DNA of 11,160 nt from BRH-c25 sp964619815 (GTDB lineage: Bacteria; Bacillota; Clostridia; Lutisporales; Lutisporaceae), in NCBI GenBank assembly GCA_964619815.1, contig CAZUGK010000141.1:1-11160 (forward strand). Reading direction: 5' to 3'. Below the pieces are notes generated by a model. The model worked only from the letters and a program-made list of their open reading frames with translations. It did no database searches and was not told the DNA's origin. Of this stretch, positions 1 through 5,328 are shown in pieces; within the stretch, counting starts at the first letter, position 1; each line of letters opens with the position of its first letter. The translations under genes and the position numbers were made by a program.

Positions 1-1356
1 AAATCCGGTATAAGACTTTTCCAGCTTGCTCTCGTCAGCTGCAAATTTAATGTAAGGCTCCTGTTTCGCAAATTTGGTAGAGAGGTACTCTATTTCTTTT
101 CTGCCCGTCATCTGATAAAGCCATGTAAATCCAGCTTCCTTAATACCTTGTTCTGACATTTTTATTTTCCCATCGGCTTCTGTCCAATGCTTATCCTTTA
201 CACCGTAGCATACAAGCTTGTTTCCATCCGGTGTTGATACGTAATTTAAAAGATCAACCAAGGCTTCAAGCTTTTCAGGTGTTTTCCCTATGGTATTTGA
301 TACCCCCATATATGCGCCCATGCCTAAGTCCATGTTACAATTGTAACCACCTTTTAGAGGTTCACCCTGAACCCATACGGCATTAGGATTGATTTCCTTG
401 TATTGCGCTACCTTTTCATCCTTCAGCAGCATAGCCCATGTTCCATAAACTATACCGGCCTTGCCCTGGAAAAGCTTGGTCTCAAGCGTAGCAGATGTAT
501 CGGTTATGAAATCAGGATCTACCACTCCTGCATCAATAAACTTTTTAGCCGCAAGCAATGATGCTTTCATTGCTTCCACATCCAATGATTTAAGATAAGC
601 TTTATTATCTTTTATGAATATATTAAAGTCTACGCTTCCGCCATTCGGATTAAATGCAGGGTCTAATGCAAGGAATTTCAAACCGGCAATACCATAGGTG
701 TCCTTCTTGCCATTTCCATCGGGATCCTTTTCAGTAAAAGCTTTTGCAACCTCCAGCATTTCATCTACTGTAGTAGGAGCCTTCAGCCCCAACTTGTCCA
801 GCCAATCCTGTCTATATAGCAATGAAGTGTAATTTGCCGGCGAAGGCTTTGTTACTGCGAACATCTTTCCGTCATAATATGCTTTTTTCAAATTATCCTC
901 ACCTACAAATGCAGCATAGTCTTTAAGACTATCAATTGAGGGTGTTAAGTCAAATAACATTTTATCTGATGCATACTTTAAAAAATTAGTTCTGTCTTTT
1001 ATCTGAAAAATATCCGGGGCACTTCCTGAAGCCAACCTGACGTTTAACTGACTTACATAGTCATCCATACCATCCGTTACATTGTTTACAAGGTCAATAT
1101 CCAGTGCCTTTTTGATTTCCGCTTTTATAAAGTCCGTATCACCTGAAGGCAGCTTTTGTCCATAACCTACGGTAGTCATCTCAAGAGTCACCGTTCCTCT
1201 TGGCTTGGCGGTTTCATCGGTTTTTACCGCAGCGGTACTGGTTCCGGGGGTTTGGGTTGAATCCGTTCCATCTTTCTGTCCACATCCGGCAACAGCACCC
1301 AACAAAAATGTTACTGCAACCGCTAGGCACATCCCTTTTTTAAACATTTTACCCAT
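1..1356 (-). CDS. ABC transporter extracellular solute-binding lipoprotein, carbohydrate type (C-terminus beyond window)
   Basis: Predicted membrane-anchored receptor that captures a sugar or oligosaccharide outside the cell and hands it to the two permeases encoded just upstream. The first 452 codons are visible; the family is usually about 500-560 residues, so the missing end is short. The start at 1356 is chosen because GGAGAG sits 6 nt upstream; an in-frame ATG three codons later lacks this spacing. Residues 1-25 form a lipoprotein signal: lysines at 3, 6 and 7, a hydrophobic core, then the lipobox VAGC with the lipidated Cys at 25. A Thr/Ser/Lys-rich tether follows (about 26-53), then a periplasmic-binding-protein type 1 extracellular fold. 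The segment LNVRLASGSAPDIF (104-117) is typical of this family. DPDGNGKKDT at 211-220 is an EF-hand-like Asp/Asn loop common in LipO/YtcQ-type binding proteins and probably binds calcium. Family assignment is firm; the substrate is unknown. Confidence 0.92.
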   Translation of the reverse strand, partial: MGKMFKKGMCLAVAVTFLLGAVAGCGQKDGTDSTQTPGTSTAAVKTDETAKPRGTVTLEMTTVGYGQKLPSGDTDFIKAEIKKALDIDLVNNVTDGMDDYVSQLNVRLASGSAPDIFQIKDRTNFLKYASDKMLFDLTPSIDSLKDYAAFVGEDNLKKAYYDGKMFAVTKPSPANYTSLLYRQDWLDKLGLKAPTTVDEMLEVAKAFTEKDPDGNGKKDTYGIAGLKFLALDPAFNPNGGSVDFNIFIKDNKAYLKSLDVEAMKASLLAAKKFIDAGVVDPDFITDTSATLETKLFQGKAGIVYGTWAMLLKDEKVAQYKEINPNAVWVQGEPLKGGYNCNMDLGMGAYMGVSNTIGKTPEKLEALVDLLNYVSTPDGNKLVCYGVKDKHWTEADGKIKMSEQGIKEAGFTWLYQMTGRKEIEYLSTKFAKQEPYIKFAADESKLEKSYTGF

Positions 1357-1392
1357 AAAATTCTCTCCTTTAAAATGAATTTTGTTTTTATA

Positions 1393-1412
1393 TGATCCCT
1401 TTCGGGCAATCA
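1393..1412 (-). other. Small hairpin between permease and binding-protein genes
   Basis: On the minus strand TGAT, then a TG bulge, then CCC pair with GGG and ATCA around a GAAA tetraloop (GNRA type). The stop codon of the YtcP-type permease lies in the first arm. No U-tract follows (the next bases are TATAAAAAC), so it is not a convincing terminator. It could protect the binding-protein mRNA after cleavage or mildly reduce read-through, which would help set binding protein and permease levels apart. The structure is short and its role is inference. Confidence 0.4.
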
Positions 1413-2270
1413 CCCTTTAACGGCACCAAGCATAAGTCCCTTTATAAAGTACTTTTGTAAGAAAGGATACACCGCAATTATTGGAGCACTTGCAAAAATA
1501 ACCGCAGCCATTTTTAAAGTTTCGGTAGGAAGCTTCACATCCACATTTTCAAGAGTGGACTGTGTTTGCATAATCATAGCCCTGACCACCATCTGCAAAG
1601 GTTGTTTGGTTGTATCATTGATATAAAGTATTGCTGACCAGAATTGGTTCCAGTTACCTACCATGTAGAACAAGCCCACAGTCACCAAGACAGGAAGGGA
1701 CAATGGAAGCACAATAATCAGCAAAACCCGGAATTCACCTGCGCCATCTATTTCTGCCGACTCAAAAATCTCATCCGGCATATTTTCAAAGAAGCTTTTA
1801 ATCAGCAATACGTTAAAAGTCGCCATTGCACTGGGCAGAATCATGGACCATACACTGTTTATCAGCCCTACCTGTTTTACGGCAATGTATGTCGGAATCA
1901 TTCCTCCATTAAACAACATCGTAAACACTATAAACAATGTGAATATTTTCCTCCCTGGCAAATGCTTTTTGCTCAGAGGATAAGCCATTAGCACGCTAAG
2001 TACCATATTGATGGTGGTTCCGACAACAGTAACAAATAATGTAACCAAAAAAGCTCTCGGTATCCTTTCCTCTTGAAACAAAGCCTTATATGCATCTAAT
2101 GTGAAGCCCTTGGGCAGAAACACAAAACCTCCGTTTCTAATAACCTCGGTGAGAGGAGTAATGGACATCGATACAACTGATATCAACGGCAGAATCACAC
2201 ATATCCCTATCAATGCAAGAATCACTATAACAAACCAGTCAAAAACTCTATCCTTAGCACCCTTTACCAT
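1410..2270 (-). CDS. Carbohydrate ABC transporter permease, YtcP/LplC type (MalG-like)
   Basis: Inner-membrane permease subunit, 286 residues, that pairs with the LplB-type permease encoded upstream to form the channel. About six hydrophobic segments are visible: near residues 13-36, 75-98, 110-125, 140-160, 184-205 and 256-272. The cytoplasmic coupling (EAA) loop that contacts the ATPase is at about 170-190: ESAEIDGAG followed by an I-LP motif, the classic binding-protein-dependent transport signature. The ending FIKGLMLGAVKG is typical of this subfamily. I chose the ATG at 2270 because AAGGTGG lies 11 nt upstream. A GTG at 2285 would add five residues but has only a weak ribosome site. The ATG overlaps the end of the upstream gene by 7 nt, which points to translational coupling. 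A 53-nt spacer separates it from the binding-protein gene. Confidence 0.93.
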   Translation of the reverse strand: MVKGAKDRVFDWFVIVILALIGICVILPLISVVSMSITPLTEVIRNGGFVFLPKGFTLDAYKALFQEERIPRAFLVTLFVTVVGTTINMVLSVLMAYPLSKKHLPGRKIFTLFIVFTMLFNGGMIPTYIAVKQVGLINSVWSMILPSAMATFNVLLIKSFFENMPDEIFESAEIDGAGEFRVLLIIVLPLSLPVLVTVGLFYMVGNWNQFWSAILYINDTTKQPLQMVVRAMIMQTQSTLENVDVKLPTETLKMAAVIFASAPIIAVYPFLQKYFIKGLMLGAVKG

Positions 2271-3223
2271 ACACTGTTCCCCCACCTTCTGGCAAGTTTA
2301 TTAGTTGAAATTACCAACACAAATCCAATAACTGACTTGAAAAGCCCTACAGCCGAAGCCAGGCTAAAATTCATCTGCTCCAAGCCTGTACGGTATACCC
2401 ATGTATCCAGAATATCTGCCACGCCGTACACTCGAGGATTATACATTACAAATATCTGTTCAAAACCTGCATCCATTATACTTCCAAGTCTTAGGATGAA
2501 CATCATCACGATAACACTTAAAATGCCGGGTATGGTAATATGCCAAATCATTCCAAATCGCCCACAACCATCGATTGTTGCGGCTTCATACAAAGATGGA
2601 TCTACTCTGGTTATCGAAGCCAGATAGATGATCGCACCCCAACCTATATTTTGCCATATTTCGGACACCACAAGCATTCCCCTGAAAAGATTCGGCTCAA
2701 CAAGCAAGGCAAGCGGCTTACCACCCATATCAGTGATCAGCTTATTGACTATACCACTGCTTTCTGAAAACAATGCCGTTATGATTCCGTATATAATAAT
2801 CCAGGATAAGAAGTGTGGCATATAGGTCACTGTCTGTATAAACTTTTTGTACCATAAAGTCTTACATTCATTTAAGATCAAAGCCATAATAATTGGCGGC
2901 AGAAATCCAAATGCAATTTTGAGAAGGCTGATAATGATGGTATTGGATAAAATCTGTGTGAAATACGGTGAATTGTAAAATATTTCAAAGTATTTATACC
3001 ACGGATCTGCCCATGGACTTCCCGCAATTCCTTTTGAGAAATCAAAATCCTTCATGGCCATTATGACACCATATATAGGATAGTATTTGAATATAGCATA
3101 GTAGATAATCCCCGGTATTAACATAATGTATAGTGGCCAAAACTTTTTCAGTATTCTGGCTATATTCGCTCCGGGTATTCTGTTGCAGGCTGTTGATGCC
3201 TTTAAAACAGATTGGTTCTTCAT
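2264..3223 (-). CDS. Carbohydrate ABC transporter permease, LplB type (MalF-like)
   Basis: First gene of the importer unit, 319 residues, the normal size for LplB-family permeases. The N-terminus is a short basic cytoplasmic stretch followed by a first membrane segment at about 29-45 (PLYIMLIPGIIYYAIF). Others lie near 92-118, 135-153, 181-200, 232-246 and 291-306. The EAA coupling loop is at about 213-233: EAATIDGCG, then ITIPGI. FKYYPIYGVIMAMKDF and YMPHFLSWIIIYG are segments shared by LplB relatives that import complex or oligomeric sugars. The start at 3223 is supported by GGGGTGA about 5 nt upstream. A longer frame from 3304 would add 27 residues with no ribosome site and would run through the promoter region. 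Members of this class usually have no ATPase in their own operon and use a shared MsmX-type protein. The substrate cannot be told from the sequence. Confidence 0.94.
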   Translation of the reverse strand: MKNQSVLKASTACNRIPGANIARILKKFWPLYIMLIPGIIYYAIFKYYPIYGVIMAMKDFDFSKGIAGSPWADPWYKYFEIFYNSPYFTQILSNTIIISLLKIAFGFLPPIIMALILNECKTLWYKKFIQTVTYMPHFLSWIIIYGIITALFSESSGIVNKLITDMGGKPLALLVEPNLFRGMLVVSEIWQNIGWGAIIYLASITRVDPSLYEAATIDGCGRFGMIWHITIPGILSVIVMMFILRLGSIMDAGFEQIFVMYNPRVYGVADILDTWVYRTGLEQMNFSLASAVGLFKSVIGFVLVISTNKLARRWGNSVW

Positions 3224-3254
3224 GTAGTCACCCCATTGATTGTTGTTTATGTTT

Positions 3255-3283
3255 ACAATACAATGATAAGTTTTATTGTCCAA
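3255..3283 (-). promoter_or_regulatory. Candidate sigma-A promoter for the ABC importer unit
   Basis: On the minus strand, TTGGAC (3278-3283) and TATTGT (3255-3260) are separated by 17 nt and lie 32 nt before the start codon of the first permease. Both boxes differ from consensus, but the spacing is ideal and the region is AT-rich, with a run of eight T just upstream of the -35 box that could act as an UP-like element. Confidence 0.45.
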
Positions 3284-3306
3284 AAAAAATATACATATTA
3301 TCAATG

Positions 3307-3320
3307 AATTTGTGCAAATT
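3307..3320. promoter_or_regulatory. 14-bp palindrome, possible operator upstream of the importer
   Basis: AATTTG-TG-CAAATT is a perfect inverted repeat apart from its two central bases. It lies between the two candidate promoters of the importer unit: about 24 bp upstream of one -35 box and 24 bp downstream of the other -10 box. That is a natural place for a dimeric sugar-responsive regulator to bind. AT-rich palindromes also arise by chance, and no regulator gene is in the window. Confidence 0.35.
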
Positions 3321-3344
3321 TCAGTGAAGTTTTTCCGTTACAGG

Positions 3345-3372
3345 ATTATAGGAAATTAAGGCATTATGAAAA
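3345..3372 (-). promoter_or_regulatory. Second candidate promoter for the importer unit
   Basis: An exact TATAAT -10 box lies on the minus strand at 3345-3350. TTTTCA (3367-3372, four of six matches to TTGACA) is 16 nt upstream. It lies directly after the terminator of the preceding unit and would give a leader of about 115 nt containing the 3307-3320 palindrome. The -10 box is perfect but the -35 box is weak. Confidence 0.35.
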
Positions 3373-3388
3373 TCATAGTCATGAAAAT

Positions 3389-3430
3389 AAAGACTGGAAT
3401 AATCCTCAATATTAGGCTATTCCAGTCTTT
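3389..3430 (-). terminator. Rho-independent terminator, probably bidirectional
   Basis: A perfect 13-bp stem (AAAGACTGGAATA with TATTCCAGTCTTT) with a further CCT/AGG pairing inside, starting 13 nt after the stop codon of the tail-spike-like gene. On the minus strand the descending arm ends in TTT and continues TATTTT, the expected U-rich tail. The plus strand also has a short T run. It closes the SLH/hydrolase/tail-spike unit and separates it from the importer genes. Confidence 0.85.
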
Positions 3431-3443
3431 TGAGTGTAGAAAA

Positions 3444-5306
3444 TTAGTTACTTGCCATAATGCCTGCAGTTTTCAGCTTGGCAATCAAAGCATTAAAATC
3501 ATTTTTTAGTGTTTCAACGTCTGTTGCAGTGCTGTCTACCTGTCTCACGGCCTTTTGTGCTAAAAGCTGAACCAGCACATTTTTTGTTGCGATTTCCCAA
3601 TAACAACAAAATAGTGCAATACCGCTAAAGCCGCTAAACACAGCACTTGCTCCACCATTTACGGTCCAACCTGAAGGCGGGTTAAATGTAAATGTTCCAG
3701 TAGGCGCACCATTTGTACCTGTACCAATAAAACCAATAATGCTGTCGTCTAAACCCTTAGTCTTGTTCGCTTGATCATCTTCTTGAAGATTAATAGTCCA
3801 GGAGTTTTTCTTATATAATCGTGGAACAATATTGGCTGGCGACATTGAAATAGCATTACCCGCATTGTCCTGATTTCTGCGTTTCCCTTTGAAATATGCG
3901 CCATACAACATATTTCCATTTGTATTTGGCATATAGAAACGCTTCCACCCGTCAACATCGGCAAATGCCCCGTAATCCCCTGTTCGGTTATTTGGTGACA
4001 GTCTTTCACAGGTTACAAACGGGTTGCCTGCAAATGCCCCATAACGATTAAGTACCTGCGCAGCACCACTACCAATAAATAGAACATTACGATAAACCTG
4101 CTCGGTGTAAAAACCTACGTAACTGCTTGACTGCGGGCTGATGCTAGCACCCGAATTACCAACAATTGCACCACACCCACAAAACTGTGTAGTCACAGAA
4201 AGCGCATTTAACCCATACAATGCCCCATCATGAACACCAGACCCACAGCGAATTGCATCTATTAAACCGATTTTAGTTGGTCCTGAATTTGAACCCTGAT
4301 TGAATAGTGCACCACCGAATACAAACTTAATCGATCCACCCGTCGGTTCAGATGTTTCGAGCCATGGAAACAAGGCGACCGTTTTGTTCGTAAAGTCGGT
4401 CGATTCAACTTTGTAAGTGATATTGTTGAGGATTGCAAATACCGGGTTAGAAATCAAGTTTTCATCATAAGGTAAGTCAGACACAGTAACAGTTGTTCGC
4501 TGTCCCGGTGTTCCGGATGAACCCGTATGAACAGGATTGGAATATATATATTCAACGGAATTATTTGACCAGGAAGCAGCTTGAGAACATCCACAGTCGC
4601 GCGCTGAAATCAAGCCGCCAAATTCAAAATTGGTGTTGTTGTGATACGACGGAGATTGAACAGGTATACCGATCAAACCGTTTTCATCTTGAATGATGCC
4701 AAAATATTTAAATTGGCAAGCTCGAATGGTTGGCAGTTTTGAACTCTGAACTCCGTTAAGGGCAACACCATATTCGACTGTCATTGAACTGTAAATACCC
4801 ACTGACCCAGTGCCGAAAACTGTAATTGTTCCTCGGCTTTCAACATTAGTCCCCTTCAATGCAAGCATGTATCGCATGGCATTGAGAGCTGTCAGCTTCA
4901 AATCCCATTCAATAGACTCTTGACCAGTGAAATTAAAAGGCCAGGGTCGGGATATCTTGAAATCACCAACGACCTTAATTCTTGTTTTTCCAGCATCTGC
5001 CGTCACAAACGTGCCGAACCGTTCCAGTGCGTCAATGCTATCAACTCCATCAATAGCGCCGGCATGATAAGGCGTGATGATTTCATCATCAGGACGAATC
5101 CAGCGCCCCGTGGTTATTCCTGTAACTGTAAATACAGTCACACCGTTGTCTGTGGCTGTACTTGTTGAATCCCAAACAAATAGACCACCACCAACATTAT
5201 TCCCGGTCAAATACGACTTTACAATAACAGTCTGGCCATGAAATGGTGCTTGCATTATTAACAGGTCAGCAATTGATTCTGTTGCTTGCACAATTGAATC
5301 TGCCAT
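3444..5306 (-). CDS. Phage tail-spike-like protein with predicted beta-helix
   Basis: A 620-residue protein resembling bacteriophage tail spikes or fibres that bind or cut surface polysaccharides. The N-terminal part (about 10-85) contains HGQTVIVKSY, NNVGGGLFVWD, a Thr-rich strand and GRWIRP, the GGG-F-WD...RW pattern found in front of beta-helix tail spikes. Residues about 105-440 are rich in short Gly/Asn/Ser/Val strands and turns, consistent with a right-handed beta-helix. A short beta domain follows (about 490-585), then a C-terminal helix (590-617, with NDFNALIAKLKTAGIM) resembling trimerising ends of phage fibre proteins. There is no signal peptide. Catalytic residues cannot be named. 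Two CGC motifs (238-240, 376-378) and a CC pair (567-568) are unusual. The start at 5306 follows GAGGGGAGG with 7 nt spacing; the frame extends to 5336 but that would overlap the upstream gene. It lies 22 nt after the hydrolase gene, so it is probably co-transcribed. No other phage gene is nearby. Fold class is likely; function is open. Confidence 0.72.
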   Translation of the reverse strand: MADSIVQATESIADLLIMQAPFHGQTVIVKSYLTGNNVGGGLFVWDSTSTATDNGVTVFTVTGITTGRWIRPDDEIITPYHAGAIDGVDSIDALERFGTFVTADAGKTRIKVVGDFKISRPWPFNFTGQESIEWDLKLTALNAMRYMLALKGTNVESRGTITVFGTGSVGIYSSMTVEYGVALNGVQSSKLPTIRACQFKYFGIIQDENGLIGIPVQSPSYHNNTNFEFGGLISARDCGCSQAASWSNNSVEYIYSNPVHTGSSGTPGQRTTVTVSDLPYDENLISNPVFAILNNITYKVESTDFTNKTVALFPWLETSEPTGGSIKFVFGGALFNQGSNSGPTKIGLIDAIRCGSGVHDGALYGLNALSVTTQFCGCGAIVGNSGASISPQSSSYVGFYTEQVYRNVLFIGSGAAQVLNRYGAFAGNPFVTCERLSPNNRTGDYGAFADVDGWKRFYMPNTNGNMLYGAYFKGKRRNQDNAGNAISMSPANIVPRLYKKNSWTINLQEDDQANKTKGLDDSIIGFIGTGTNGAPTGTFTFNPPSGWTVNGGASAVFSGFSGIALFCCYWEIATKNVLVQLLAQKAVRQVDSTATDVETLKNDFNALIAKLKTAGIMASN

Positions 5307-5328
5307 AAATAATCCTCCCCTCTTAGTT

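Noticed and set aside
697..726. Dockerin-like calcium loop DPDGNGKKDT
   Set aside because: It is a single loop inside a solute-binding protein, where this motif is common; dockerins need two such repeats at a protein end.
1644..1991. Plus-strand open frame of 115 codons and other plus-strand frames across the window
   Set aside because: They lie antisense to well-supported genes, show no family motifs, and their composition is what reverse-strand shadows give.
3224..3304. Longer N-terminus for the LplB-type permease
   Set aside because: The added 27 residues have no ribosome site and overlap the candidate promoter; the ATG at 3223 has one.
3444..5306. Prophage region
   Set aside because: Only one phage-like gene is present; no integrase, capsid, portal, terminase or lysis gene and no attachment repeat is seen.
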